Source of the DNA: Limnohabitans sp. 15K
Lineage (GTDB): Bacteria > Pseudomonadota > Gammaproteobacteria > Burkholderiales > Burkholderiaceae_C
DNA length: 64,000 nt
Assembly: GCF_002778285.1 (NCBI RefSeq)
Contig: NZ_NESM01000001.1
Span: forward strand, 514,529-578,528
Direction of reading: 5' to 3'
Shown here: in pieces, positions 33,785 through 43,269 of the stretch
How positions within the stretch are numbered: the stretch's first letter is position 1
Layout: every line of letters starts with the position of its first letter
Notes under the pieces: model-generated
Databases searched by the model: none
Seen by the model: the letters and a program-made list of their open reading frames with translations, nothing else
Told to the model about the DNA's origin: nothing
Program-made: the position numbers and the translations under genes

Positions 33785-36081
33785 GCACTCACCTTTTGTT
33801 CTTCAGAGAGGCTGCCGCCCAACACTGTGTCGGCTTCAGCTTGGCGCTGCTGTGCTTCGTACAAGCGCCAGTAAGCGCCTTGCGCTTCGATCAATGCATC
33901 GTGCGTGCCTTCCTCGACCACAAGGCCTTTGTCCATGACCACCAAGCGATCGGCTTTGCGCAGGGTGGACAAACGGTGGGCAATGGCAATCGTGGTGCGG
34001 CCACGCACCAAATTGTCCAACGCGCGTTGGATTTCTTTTTCGGTCTCGGTGTCTACCGCTGACGTGGCTTCGTCCAGAATCAATATGCGTGGATTGATGA
34101 GCAAGGCGCGGGCTATCGAAATGCGCTGGCGCTCTCCGCCCGACAGGCCCTGACCCCGCTCACCCACCAGCGAGTCATAACCCTGCGGCATGCGCAAGAT
34201 GAATTCATGCGCATGCGCGGCGCGGGCGGCGGCCACGATGTCTTCGCGGGTCGCGCCAGGCTTGCCATAAGCGATGTTGTCGGCAATCGTGCCAAAGAAC
34301 AGGAAAGGCTCTTGCAAGACCAAGCCAATCTGGCTGCGGTAGTCGGCGATTTTGAGCTGACGGATGTCGGTGCCATCGAGCTCAATCGCGCCTTCGGTCA
34401 GGTCGTAAAAGCGGCAGATCAGGTTGACCAAGGTGCTTTTGCCCGAACCGCTGTGGCCCACCAAGCCGATCATTTGACCCGGCTGAATGTCCAAGTTGAG
34501 CTGGCGGATCACTGCGCGGTTGCCATAGCGAAAGCCCGCATCTCGCACCGTGATTTGACCTTGCACCCTGGCAGGCAAAGCCACAGGCTTGACCGGTTCG
34601 GGCACGCTGGAGACATGGTCCAGGATGTCGAAAATGCGCTTGGCACCCGAAGCTGCTTTTTGGGTGTGCGAGACGATGCGGCTCATGGTGTCCAGACGGC
34701 CATAAAAGCGACCAATGTAGGCCAAGAAAGCGGTCAACACACCCACGGTGATTTGGTCGTCCGAGACCAACCAAATGCCAAAACCCCAGACCACCAGCAG
34801 GCCCACTTCGGTCATCAAGGTGACCGTGGGCGAGAACAAGGCCCAGACTCGGTTGAGGCGGTCGTTGACCATCAGGTTGTGGCGATTGGCGTCTTTGAAG
34901 CGCTGGGCTTCACGGTCTTCCTGCGCAAAGGCCTTGACCACACGGATACCGGGGATGGTGTCGGCCAGCACGTTGGTGACCTCGGCCCACACGCGGTCGA
35001 TTTTTTCAAAACCGGTGCGCAAGCGCTCGCGCACCACATGGATCAACCAGCCAATGAAGGGGAGCGGCAGCAAGGTCACCAGCGCCAATGTGGGGTTGAT
35101 GGTGAACAAGATGACCGCCGTCATCAAGATCATCAGCACATCCGTCGCAAAATCCAGCAGGTGCAGCGACAGAAAAACGTTGATGCGGTCGGTCTCGTTG
35201 CCGATGCGGGCAATCAGGTCACCGGTGCGGCGGTCGCCAAAATACTCCAAAGAGAGTTTCAGCAAATGCTCGTAAGTGCTGGTGCGCAGGTCCGCGCCAA
35301 TGCGCTCGGACACCAGCGCCAAGATGTAGGTTTTGGCCCACCCCAGCCCCCAGGCCAGCAAGGCTGCGCCCAGCAAACCCAGCAGGTAAAGGGACACCAA
35401 AGATGGATCAATCGGCGCACCGTTCTGATAAGGAATCAGAATATCGTCCATCAGCGGCATGGTGAGGTAAGGGGGCACCAAGGTGGCCGCTGTAGAGGCC
35501 AAGGTCAAGACAAAACCGCCCAACAAGGAACGCTTGTAGGGTTTGGCAAAACGCCAGAGCTTGAACAAGGTCCATGTCGATGGTGGCGCCAAGTCTTCGC
35601 GACCGCAGCTGGGGCATTCGTCATCGTCCTCGCGCATGACCGCTTGGCACACCGGACAGACCGCCGCGACCAGCGTTTTGGACAAAGACCGACCATCGCC
35701 TGTGAGTTGGGCCATCTGGTTTTCGAACTGGTTGACCCAGCGGGCCACCCCCGATTGCAAACCCAGCGTGAAGCGCCATACCCCCAGCCTTCCCGCCGAA
35801 TTGCTGAGCTCTAAGGTTCCCACACCCGCGTGATCACTGACTTTGACCCTGAAATCGGGTTCTAAATGCCAACTTTGCCAACTTTTTTCTGCAAGCCCGG
35901 GAGATAAAATTCGCCGATCGGTCAAAATGATGACATTTTTAGCAAAGATCAATTCGCCATCGAGGTCAACCTCGACCCATGCTGAAACGTTTTCTTCTGA
36001 CAGGAGATGCGAAGAAACCTCGGCCTGCCAGGCTTGGGAAAGGGACGATCTCGGCAAGTCTGAAGAAAGTGTTGGAGTCAT
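33781..36081 (-). CDS. ABC transporter, fused permease-ATPase with N-terminal zinc ribbon (cyanophycin-associated)
   Basis: Half-size exporter-type ABC protein of 766 residues. An N-terminal cytoplasmic region of about 165 residues ends in a zinc ribbon (Cys142, 145, 156, 159 in CPVC and CPSCG). Six membrane segments (about 185-480) and a C-terminal ATPase follow, with GLVGHSGSGKST (about 540), signature LSGGERQRISIARAL and ILILDEATSAVD. It is divergent from the cyanophycin synthetase genes and coupled to a DUF1854 gene. The substrate is unknown; a peptide or amino acid linked to cyanophycin turnover is plausible. The zinc ribbon is unusual for exporters. Confidence 0.85.
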   Translation of the reverse strand: MTPTLSSDLPRSSLSQAWQAEVSSHLLSEENVSAWVEVDLDGELIFAKNVIILTDRRILSPGLAEKSWQSWHLEPDFRVKVSDHAGVGTLELSNSAGRLGVWRFTLGLQSGVARWVNQFENQMAQLTGDGRSLSKTLVAAVCPVCQAVMREDDDECPSCGREDLAPPSTWTLFKLWRFAKPYKRSLLGGFVLTLASTAATLVPPYLTMPLMDDILIPYQNGAPIDPSLVSLYLLGLLGAALLAWGLGWAKTYILALVSERIGADLRTSTYEHLLKLSLEYFGDRRTGDLIARIGNETDRINVFLSLHLLDFATDVLMILMTAVILFTINPTLALVTLLPLPFIGWLIHVVRERLRTGFEKIDRVWAEVTNVLADTIPGIRVVKAFAQEDREAQRFKDANRHNLMVNDRLNRVWALFSPTVTLMTEVGLLVVWGFGIWLVSDDQITVGVLTAFLAYIGRFYGRLDTMSRIVSHTQKAASGAKRIFDILDHVSSVPEPVKPVALPARVQGQITVRDAGFRYGNRAVIRQLNLDIQPGQMIGLVGHSGSGKSTLVNLICRFYDLTEGAIELDGTDIRQLKIADYRSQIGLVLQEPFLFFGTIADNIAYGKPGATREDIVAAARAAHAHEFILRMPQGYDSLVGERGQGLSGGERQRISIARALLINPRILILDEATSAVDTETEKEIQRALDNLVRGRTTIAIAHRLSTLRKADRLVVMDKGLVVEEGTHDALIEAQGAYWRLYEAQQRQAEADTVLGGSLSEEQKVSA

Positions 36082-36272
36082 TTAGGGTGAACCGCAAAGA
36101 GCCCGCAACGCCGCTTCGGCGAGACGAGAAAAAACAACCATTGATTTGGCCAAAGACTGCAACAAAAATTGCCCATGTATTTTTTAAATCCTGAGCTGAT
36201 CAACAACCCGTTGGCCATCGACCTCAACGGCCGGTCATTGTATCGCCCCACCCTTCTCCCCACCCTTCGCTC

Positions 36273-38444
36273 ATGAGTGCCAAAGACATCCAATTTCTGC
36301 GCATCACCTATTTGCGAGGACCCAACATCTGGACTTACAGATCGGTGATGGAGGCCCTGATCGACATTGGCGAGCTTGAAGATTTTCCCTCCAATTTGCT
36401 GCCGGGCTTCAACGACCGACTCAAGAGCTGGTTGCCACAAATGATCGAGCACTACTGCACACCGGGCGTGTATGGTGGCTTTTTTCAGCGTTTGGACACC
36501 GGCACATGGGCCGGTCACATCCTTGAGCATGTGAGCTTGGAGCTGCAAACCCGCGCGGGCATGTCCATGGGTTTTGGCAAGGCACGCGACGCCGGCCCCC
36601 GTGGTGTTTACAAAGTGGTCATCCGCACCGACCATGAAACTGTGGGTCGCACCTCACTTGAGATGGCCCGTGAACTGATCTTGGCCGCCATCCACGACAC
36701 CCCCTACGATGTGCCCGCAGCGATCGCCGAGCTGACCGACTTGGTGGACAATTTGTATGTAGGTCCCAGCACGGCGAGCATCGTTGAAGCCGCTTACGAG
36801 CGACGCATTCCCACCATCCGGTTGAATGCAGGCAATTTGGTCCAACTGGGTTATGGATCCAACCAGCGCCGCATCTGGACAGCAGAGACAGACAGCACCA
36901 GCGCCATTGCCGAAGGCATCTCCAAAGACAAGGACTTGACCAAGAATCTGCTGGCCATGTGCGGCGTGCCGGTGCCTGAAGGTCAAGTGGTGGACAGTCC
37001 TGCAGCAGCATGGACAGCCGCACAAGAAATTGGCCTGCCCGTTTGTGTCAAACCCAGCGACGGCAATCGTTCGCGAGGCGTTTCACTTGACCTGAGCACC
37101 CAAGCAGACGTGGAGTCAGCGTATGCGATTGCCTTGGAACAAGGCAGCGAAGTCATTGTTGAACGCTTTGTTTTAGGCTCCGAACACCGCCTTTTGGTCA
37201 TCGGTGATCGCATGGTGGCGGCGAGCCAAGGTGAAAACGCGAGTGTCACGGGCGATGGTCAACACAGCGTTGGCGAACTGGTCGAACTGCAAATCAACGT
37301 TGACCCTCGCCGTGGCAGAGATGGGAATGTGCCGCTCGAGTTGGTCAAATTGCGAGATGGCAGCCCCGAAATGCTGGAACTGGCGCGCCAAGGGCTTTCC
37401 AAGGACAGCGTGCCCGAGAATGGCCGAAAAGTGCTGGTCAAGCGTACCGGGAACATGACCACCGACGTGACCGATGTGGTTCACCCCGATGTGGCAGCGC
37501 TGGCCGTTTTGGCTGCTCGCACCGTGGGTTTGGACATTGCAGGCGTGGATGTGGTGACCCCGGATATCCGTCAGCCCTTGGGCGCACAGGGCGTGATTGT
37601 GGAAGTCAACGCAGGTCCCAGCTTGCTGATGCATTTAAACCCTGCCCAAGGGCAAGCCCGGCCTGTTGGACAAGCGATTGCAGAACACCTGATCCCTGTC
37701 CAGGAAACCGGTCGTATCCCGGTGGTGGGCATCATGGGTGATGGCGACACCACCCGCAGCGCTAAATTGATTGCCTGGCTGCTGAACCTGAAAGGCTTGT
37801 ACACCGGCTTGGCCTGCGCCGATGGCCTCTTTGTGAACCAGCGTTGCCTGCAGGTAGACAAGGCCATGGACTTCGAGCAGGCTGAGCGACTTTTGGTCAA
37901 CCGATCGGTGCAGGCGGCAGTGTTTGAAAGCGATGCCCGCCATTTGCTGGCCGAAGGCTTGCCTTATGACCGCTGCCAAGTCGGTGTGGTTACCCGCATG
38001 CCCAAAGCCTCAGGTCTGGAAGACCTGTACGTCGGCAGCGACGAAAAAATGCCGGACTACGTTCGCACACAGATCGACGTGGTCTTGGCCCATGGCACGG
38101 CGGTACTGAATGCGGCGGACGATCAAGTGGCCGATCTGGCTCAGTATTGCGATGGTGACGTGATTTTTTATGCGGATGACGAACACCATCCACGCCTTGT
38201 CGCCCATCTGGCCTCGGGCTCACGCGTGGCCTTTTGGCGAGACGGACAACTGGTCTTGAGCAAAGGCCAGCGCGAATCTCTGGTTTTGTCCTCCAAACGT
38301 CCTGCCGTGGCTCGCCTGCTGCAAGACGACAAGCTGGGCACCACCGACATCTTGGTTGCCGCTTGCGTGGCATGGGCTTTGGACATCGGCACCGACTTGA
38401 TCCGAGCCGGCGTCAAAAGCTTCGATCAGAACACCTCTCATTAA
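36273..38444 (+). CDS. cphA': Cyanophycin synthetase paralog with degenerate Mur-ligase domain (CphA')
   Basis: A 723-residue cyanophycin synthetase-like protein. The N-terminal domain and ATP-grasp domain are well kept (VKPSDGNRSRGVSL, IVEVNAGPSLLMHLNP), but the Mur-ligase-like half is about 130 residues shorter than in the neighbour and its P-loop reads GDGDTTRS (489-496), lacking the Lys of GTNGKTTT. It is therefore unlikely to add arginine by the normal Mur reaction. Cyanobacterial CphA2, which joins beta-Asp-Arg dipeptides with the ATP-grasp site only, is a model; Cupriavidus also has such a cphA' next to cphA. The reaction is inference. Confidence 0.85.
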   Translation: MSAKDIQFLRITYLRGPNIWTYRSVMEALIDIGELEDFPSNLLPGFNDRLKSWLPQMIEHYCTPGVYGGFFQRLDTGTWAGHILEHVSLELQTRAGMSMGFGKARDAGPRGVYKVVIRTDHETVGRTSLEMARELILAAIHDTPYDVPAAIAELTDLVDNLYVGPSTASIVEAAYERRIPTIRLNAGNLVQLGYGSNQRRIWTAETDSTSAIAEGISKDKDLTKNLLAMCGVPVPEGQVVDSPAAAWTAAQEIGLPVCVKPSDGNRSRGVSLDLSTQADVESAYAIALEQGSEVIVERFVLGSEHRLLVIGDRMVAASQGENASVTGDGQHSVGELVELQINVDPRRGRDGNVPLELVKLRDGSPEMLELARQGLSKDSVPENGRKVLVKRTGNMTTDVTDVVHPDVAALAVLAARTVGLDIAGVDVVTPDIRQPLGAQGVIVEVNAGPSLLMHLNPAQGQARPVGQAIAEHLIPVQETGRIPVVGIMGDGDTTRSAKLIAWLLNLKGLYTGLACADGLFVNQRCLQVDKAMDFEQAERLLVNRSVQAAVFESDARHLLAEGLPYDRCQVGVVTRMPKASGLEDLYVGSDEKMPDYVRTQIDVVLAHGTAVLNAADDQVADLAQYCDGDVIFYADDEHHPRLVAHLASGSRVAFWRDGQLVLSKGQRESLVLSSKRPAVARLLQDDKLGTTDILVAACVAWALDIGTDLIRAGVKSFDQNTSH

Positions 38445-38491
38445 CGCCCGACGAGCCCTCTGGCCCTCGCGCATCACAGGAATCCCGGTTC

Positions 38492-41068
38492 ATGGAAGTG
38501 TCAAGAATTCGCGCTCTGCGCGGTCCCAATTTGTGGAGCCGTCACACGGCGATGGAAGCCATCGTGACATGCCCCGAAACCGAAAGAAGTTTGGCGCCCA
38601 ACCACCCGATCGAGCAGCGATTGCGCAGCATCTTTCCCGAAGTTGGCCCCATCGAAGGTACACGTCCCGGGCAATCCCCCTCCATGGCGCATGCCCTTGA
38701 AAAAGTCACCTTGGCATTGCAGGCACATGCTGGATGCCCCGTGACCTTCAGCCGCACCACGGCCACCGAAGAACCTGGCGTTTACCAAGTGGTGGTTCAG
38801 TACACCGAAGAAGCGGTCGGTCGCATGGCGCTTGAATTGGCTGAAAAACTGTGCCAAGCGGCCATGGTTGGCCACGGCTTTGACCTTGAAAATGCCCTGG
38901 CGCAGCTGCATGAATTGGACGAAGATGTTCGCTTAGGTCCATCGACCGGGTCCATCGTTGACGCGGCAGTGGCCCGTGGCATACCGTTCCGACGCCTGAC
39001 CGACGGCAGCCTGGTTCAGTTTGGATGGGGTTCTCAACAAAGGCGCATCCAAGCGGCTGAAATTGACTCCACCAGTGCCATTGCCGAATCGATTGCGCAA
39101 GACAAAGACCTGACCAAAAAATTGCTGCACGCCGCTGGTGTGCCTGTGCCTTTGGGCCGCCCGGCTCAAACGCCTGATGAAGCTTGGGCCATTGCCCTCG
39201 AAGTGGGACTGCCCGTGGTGGTCAAGCCCCAAGACGGCAACCAAGGTAAGGGCGTCACCGTCAATATCACCGAGCGAACCTCTTTTGACAACGCTTACGC
39301 CACGGCCGAACGCTACGGTACGGTGATGGTTGAAAAGTTTTTGCCAGGCAGTGATTACCGTTTGCTGGTGGTGGGCAACAAATTGATCGCTGCAGCACGC
39401 CGCGAGCCGCCATTGGTGGTGGGTGATGGCAAACACACCGTGCGCCAATTGGTCGATCTGGTCAACGCTGACCCGCGTCGCGGCACGGGGCACTCGACCT
39501 CGCTGACGAAGATCAAATTTGACGACATCGCCATTGGCCGCTTGCATGCACAAGACCTGGAGCCCGAATCGGTCCCTGTCAAAGGCCGCCGCGTCATTTT
39601 GCGCAACAACGCCAACCTCTCGACGGGTGGCAGTGCCACCGACGTGACCGACGATGTGCACCCCGAAGTCGCCGCCCGGGTCATAGAAGCCGCTCAGATG
39701 GTGGGCCTAGACATTTGCGGTGTCGACGTGGTGTGCGAATCCGTATTACGCCCGCTCGAGGAACAAAACGGCGGCATTGTCGAAGTCAATGCCGCGCCTG
39801 GTTTGCGCATGCACATCAGCCCTTCGTATGGCAAAGGCCGCGACGTGGGCAACGCGGTGATCGACCAGATGTTCCCCAACGGTGCAACAGGCCGCATTCC
39901 GGTGATTGCGGTCACCGGCACCAATGGCAAAACCACCACCGTGCGTTTGACAGCGCACTTGCTCAAAGCTCAAGGCCTGCGTGTGGGCATGACCAACACC
40001 GATGGCGTGTATGTGAATGGTCGCCAGACCGATTCGGGTGACTGCAGTGGCCCTCGCAGCGCACGCAACGTGTTGATGCACCCCGATGTGGATGCCGCCG
40101 TGTTTGAAACAGCCCGTGGCGGCCTGTTGCGAGAAGGCTTGGCTTTTGACCGCTGTAACGTGGCCATCGTCACCAACTTGGGCGGCGGCGATCACCTGGG
40201 CCTGAACTACATCACGACTCTTGAAGACCTCTCGGTCTTGAAGCGCGTGATCGTGCTCAATGTGGAACAAAACGGCATGGCCGTTCTCAATGCTGCCGAT
40301 CCGGCTGTGGTGTTCATGGCACCGCATTGCCCTGGAGAAGTGACCTTTTTTGCACTTGACGTCAACCACCCTGCACTGGCCACACACCGTGCCCAAGGCA
40401 AACGGGTGGTGTTCACCGAAGACGGCCACATCGTGGCCCAAAAAGGCAAGCAAGTGTTGCGCATTCCCTTGTCGCAAGTGCCTCTTACGCGCCAAGGACA
40501 AATTGGTTTTCAGACCGAAAACGTCATGGCTGCTATTGGTGCCGCCTGGGCCGTGGGTGTTCCATGGGAAGCCATCGCCCAGGGCGTGGCCACCTTCATC
40601 AGCGATATCCAGGGTGTGCCAGGGCGCTTTAACGTGTTTGATTACCGCGGTGCCACCTTGATTGCCGATTACGGTCACAACCCCGATGCCATTGCGGCGC
40701 TGGTGCAAGCCGTGGACAACATGCCTGCTCAAAAACGCATGGTGGTCATCAGTGGTGCTGGCGACCGACGCGACCAAGACATTCGGGACCAAACCAAGAT
40801 TCTGGGCCAAGCTTTCGACGAAGTGTTGCTCTACCAGGACGCCTGCCAGCGCGGACGTGAAGACGGCGAGGTCATTGCTCTGCTGCGCGAAGGTTTACAA
40901 GGTGCTGCGCGAACCACCTATGTGCAAGACATTCAGGGTGAATTCAATGCCATTGACACGGCGCTTGCGCGCCTTTCGCCAGGCGACTTGTGCCTGATTT
41001 TGATCGACCAGGTGGAGGAAGCCTTGGCCTACATCACCGAGAAAGTCAACTCCACCGCTGGCGTTTGA
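38492..41068 (+). CDS. cphA: Cyanophycin synthetase CphA
   Basis: Full enzyme of 858 residues that builds cyanophycin (multi-L-arginyl-poly-L-aspartate) from Asp, Arg and ATP. ATP-grasp domain: VVKPQDGNQGKGVTVN and GGIVEVNAAPGLRMHISPSY. Mur-ligase domain: VTGTNGKTTTVRL with Lys480, and ADYGHNPDAIAAL toward the C-terminus. Start ATG 38492 (MEVSRIRALRGPNLW) is 47 bp after the cphA' stop; the long upstream extension overlaps cphA' and is rejected. No cyanophycinase gene is in the window. Confidence 0.95.
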   Translation: MEVSRIRALRGPNLWSRHTAMEAIVTCPETERSLAPNHPIEQRLRSIFPEVGPIEGTRPGQSPSMAHALEKVTLALQAHAGCPVTFSRTTATEEPGVYQVVVQYTEEAVGRMALELAEKLCQAAMVGHGFDLENALAQLHELDEDVRLGPSTGSIVDAAVARGIPFRRLTDGSLVQFGWGSQQRRIQAAEIDSTSAIAESIAQDKDLTKKLLHAAGVPVPLGRPAQTPDEAWAIALEVGLPVVVKPQDGNQGKGVTVNITERTSFDNAYATAERYGTVMVEKFLPGSDYRLLVVGNKLIAAARREPPLVVGDGKHTVRQLVDLVNADPRRGTGHSTSLTKIKFDDIAIGRLHAQDLEPESVPVKGRRVILRNNANLSTGGSATDVTDDVHPEVAARVIEAAQMVGLDICGVDVVCESVLRPLEEQNGGIVEVNAAPGLRMHISPSYGKGRDVGNAVIDQMFPNGATGRIPVIAVTGTNGKTTTVRLTAHLLKAQGLRVGMTNTDGVYVNGRQTDSGDCSGPRSARNVLMHPDVDAAVFETARGGLLREGLAFDRCNVAIVTNLGGGDHLGLNYITTLEDLSVLKRVIVLNVEQNGMAVLNAADPAVVFMAPHCPGEVTFFALDVNHPALATHRAQGKRVVFTEDGHIVAQKGKQVLRIPLSQVPLTRQGQIGFQTENVMAAIGAAWAVGVPWEAIAQGVATFISDIQGVPGRFNVFDYRGATLIADYGHNPDAIAALVQAVDNMPAQKRMVVISGAGDRRDQDIRDQTKILGQAFDEVLLYQDACQRGREDGEVIALLREGLQGAARTTYVQDIQGEFNAIDTALARLSPGDLCLILIDQVEEALAYITEKVNSTAGV

Positions 41069-41083
41069 TTTACAGCCGCTCTC

Positions 41084-42265
41084 TCAAGTAGCAGGATTCA
41101 TGATCAAGGCCAGCGCTACGCTGGCCTTGAACACCCCGGCCCAAAACCACCATCGCCACCAAGAAGTTGCTTGACGTTCTACAAAACGGTAGAGCAAACC
41201 GCCACAGACTAGTGAGAACAGCAATGCGCTCACCATTCCTAGGAAGTTGGCCCACAAGCCATCGGGCCAACGTGCTGTGACTCCGGCATTGACAGCCAGA
41301 CTCACTCCAAAATGGATCAAGAAAACCGAATAGGACACCTTGGACAACCACTGCACCGACTGTTTCAAGACCAAGGAACGTACCGACACCCCTGAGAACC
41401 AGCGATCAGGTACAGCAATGAGCAAGGAGGCCACACACCAAGCCACCGCCAGCCTTGAGCGAGGCTCAAGCCACCAGGCCACGCCACCCAGCACCAGGAA
41501 CAAAGCCCAAACTGCCCACCGCTGAATGGTGTCATTTGGCAAAGCCAAGCCCGCCCGCTGTCGGGCTTCCCAAGCCAGCAAACCCAAGCCGTAAGCGCAA
41601 AAAAAATACAAGCCATGGTCGTCCAAGTCCGAATGCAAGTTCCACCACCACATGGACGCGCAGGTCAATCCTAACCACATGCCCCAGCGCAAAGCCTGAG
41701 CCGAAGGCACCGCCTGAGCAACTCGGCAGACTTTGACCACTATGAGGCTGAGTAGAGCCATTGCATACAACTGAAAGTCAATGGCCACGTACCAGACACC
41801 CGCCGACAAGGCTTCCATGTCAAGCAAGTGCTGCAGAAGAAAAAGGTGCGCCAGAGCCTGCCCCCACTCAGGTGCTGCAGACAGACTGGCGTGGTCAAAG
41901 TCAGGCCTCACCCATTCGGTAACCAGCACCGTGAAACTGAGCGCAGCCAGCAAAGGAATGACCAAGCGCAAATAACGCTGACTCGCCAACTTTATCGCTT
42001 CAGTCAGGTCTAAAAATTCATAACGCGCCAAATGACCAGCCGTAAGAAAACCAGCACAGACCAGAAAAAATTGGACAGCCAGTCGACCCTGGTCATACAG
42101 CCAAGCGACAGTAGCGGGCCAAGCTGTGGCCACCACATCGGACATGGGACCGTAAAAAGCCATGTGGTGCAAGACAATCAGCAAACAGCCTGCGGCCTTG
42201 ATCGCATCGATCAAAAAAGAGCGCCCCGAAGGGCGCTGAGTTTCTGCGGGCAAAGAAATGCTCAC
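41084..42265 (-). CDS. Acyltransferase 3 family membrane protein
   Basis: Integral membrane acyltransferase of about 393 residues with some ten hydrophobic segments. The family start is SFLIDAIKAAGCLLIVLHHM with the catalytic-type His pair, then FFLVCAGFLTAGHLARY and YSVFLIHFGVSLAVN near the end. I propose a GTG start at 42265, just after the preceding gene's stop, because the upstream ATG codons lie inside that gene. Such proteins O-acylate sugars, lipids or antibiotics; the substrate is unknown. It converges on cphA with a 15-bp gap. Confidence 0.75.
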   Translation of the reverse strand: MSISLPAETQRPSGRSFLIDAIKAAGCLLIVLHHMAFYGPMSDVVATAWPATVAWLYDQGRLAVQFFLVCAGFLTAGHLARYEFLDLTEAIKLASQRYLRLVIPLLAALSFTVLVTEWVRPDFDHASLSAAPEWGQALAHLFLLQHLLDMEALSAGVWYVAIDFQLYAMALLSLIVVKVCRVAQAVPSAQALRWGMWLGLTCASMWWWNLHSDLDDHGLYFFCAYGLGLLAWEARQRAGLALPNDTIQRWAVWALFLVLGGVAWWLEPRSRLAVAWCVASLLIAVPDRWFSGVSVRSLVLKQSVQWLSKVSYSVFLIHFGVSLAVNAGVTARWPDGLWANFLGMVSALLFSLVCGGLLYRFVERQATSWWRWWFWAGVFKASVALALIMNPAT

Positions 42266-42281
42266 GCCTGTTTGCAAGCCA

Positions 42282-43235
42282 TCACAAAGCCAAACGAGCG
42301 CGCGCCGCTTGGTACTGGGCCTTGAACTTGGCCACCAGTGCGGCCGTGCTTTGCACGGCATCAATGGCGCCAATGCCTTGGCCGCAGCCCCAGATGTCTT
42401 TCCAGGCTTTTTTGGCGTCGCCACCAAAGTTCATCTTGCTCGGATCGGACTCGGGCAGGTTCTCGGGGTCCAGACCTGCTGCGCGGATCGACGGGGCCAG
42501 GTAGTTGCCGTGCACACCTGTGAACAGATTGCTCAAGACGATGTCATCCGAGTCGCAGTCCACGATGGCTTGCTTGTAATCGTCTGTGGCTCGCGCCTCT
42601 AGGGTCGCAATGAAGGCCGAACCAATGTATGCAAAGTCAGCGCCCATGGCTTGTGCGGCCAAAATCGCGTCGCCTGTGGCAATGGAGCCCGACAAGGCCA
42701 CCGGGCCATCAAACCACTGTCGGATTTCCTGGATCAGGGCAAATGGGCTCTTAACGCCCGCGTGGCCGCCTGCACCCGCGGCCACAGCGATCAGGCCATC
42801 TGCACCTTTTTCAATCGCCTTGTGCGCGTGCTTGTTGTTGATGATGTCGTGCAACACCACACCGCCGTAGCTGTGGGCGGCGGCGTTGATTTCTTCGCGT
42901 GCGCCCAACGAAGTGATGATGATCGGCACTTTGTACTTCACGCACATGGCCATGTCGTGTTCCAGGCGGTCGTTGCTCTTGTGCACGATCTGGTTGATCG
43001 CAAACGGGGCCGCAGGCTTGTCGGGGTTGGCGGCGTTGTAGGCGGCCAGGGCTTCGGTGATTTCAATCAGCCACTCTTCAAGCTGCGCTGCAGGGCGGGC
43101 ATTCAATGCAGGCATAGAGCCCACAATACCGGCTTTGCACTGCTCAATCACCAGCTTGGGGTTGCTGATGATGAACAGGGGCGATGCGATGGCGGGGAAA
43201 GGCAGATTGGCCAGAACGGGGGGCAGCTTGGACAT
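42282..43235 (-). CDS. Nitronate monooxygenase / 2-nitropropane dioxygenase family protein
   Basis: FMN-dependent TIM-barrel enzyme of 317 residues. Typical segments: ASPLFIISNPKLVIEQCKAG, VPIIITSLGAREEINAAAHS, AAGAGGHAG and PVALSGSIATGDAILAAQAMGADFAYIGSAF (read in parts). It oxidises nitronates or acts as an enoyl reductase-like flavoprotein. Start ATG 43235 (MSKLPPVLANLP) has AGGAGACAAC upstream. It is 34 bp after the acyl-CoA dehydrogenase gene and probably co-transcribed with it. Confidence 0.85.
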   Translation of the reverse strand: MSKLPPVLANLPFPAIASPLFIISNPKLVIEQCKAGIVGSMPALNARPAAQLEEWLIEITEALAAYNAANPDKPAAPFAINQIVHKSNDRLEHDMAMCVKYKVPIIITSLGAREEINAAAHSYGGVVLHDIINNKHAHKAIEKGADGLIAVAAGAGGHAGVKSPFALIQEIRQWFDGPVALSGSIATGDAILAAQAMGADFAYIGSAFIATLEARATDDYKQAIVDCDSDDIVLSNLFTGVHGNYLAPSIRAAGLDPENLPESDPSKMNFGGDAKKAWKDIWGCGQGIGAIDAVQSTAALVAKFKAQYQAARARLAL

Positions 43236-43269
43236 GTTGTCTCCTAAAAAATTGTTGTTTGAATCCGCA

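Noticed and set aside
38234..38491. An 86-residue N-terminal extension of CphA
   Set aside because: It overlaps the end of cphA' in another frame; CphA homology starts at ATG 38492.
39746..40810. A 354-codon frame antisense to cphA
   Set aside because: Shadow of cphA, with His-rich composition typical of reverse-complement frames and no start signal.
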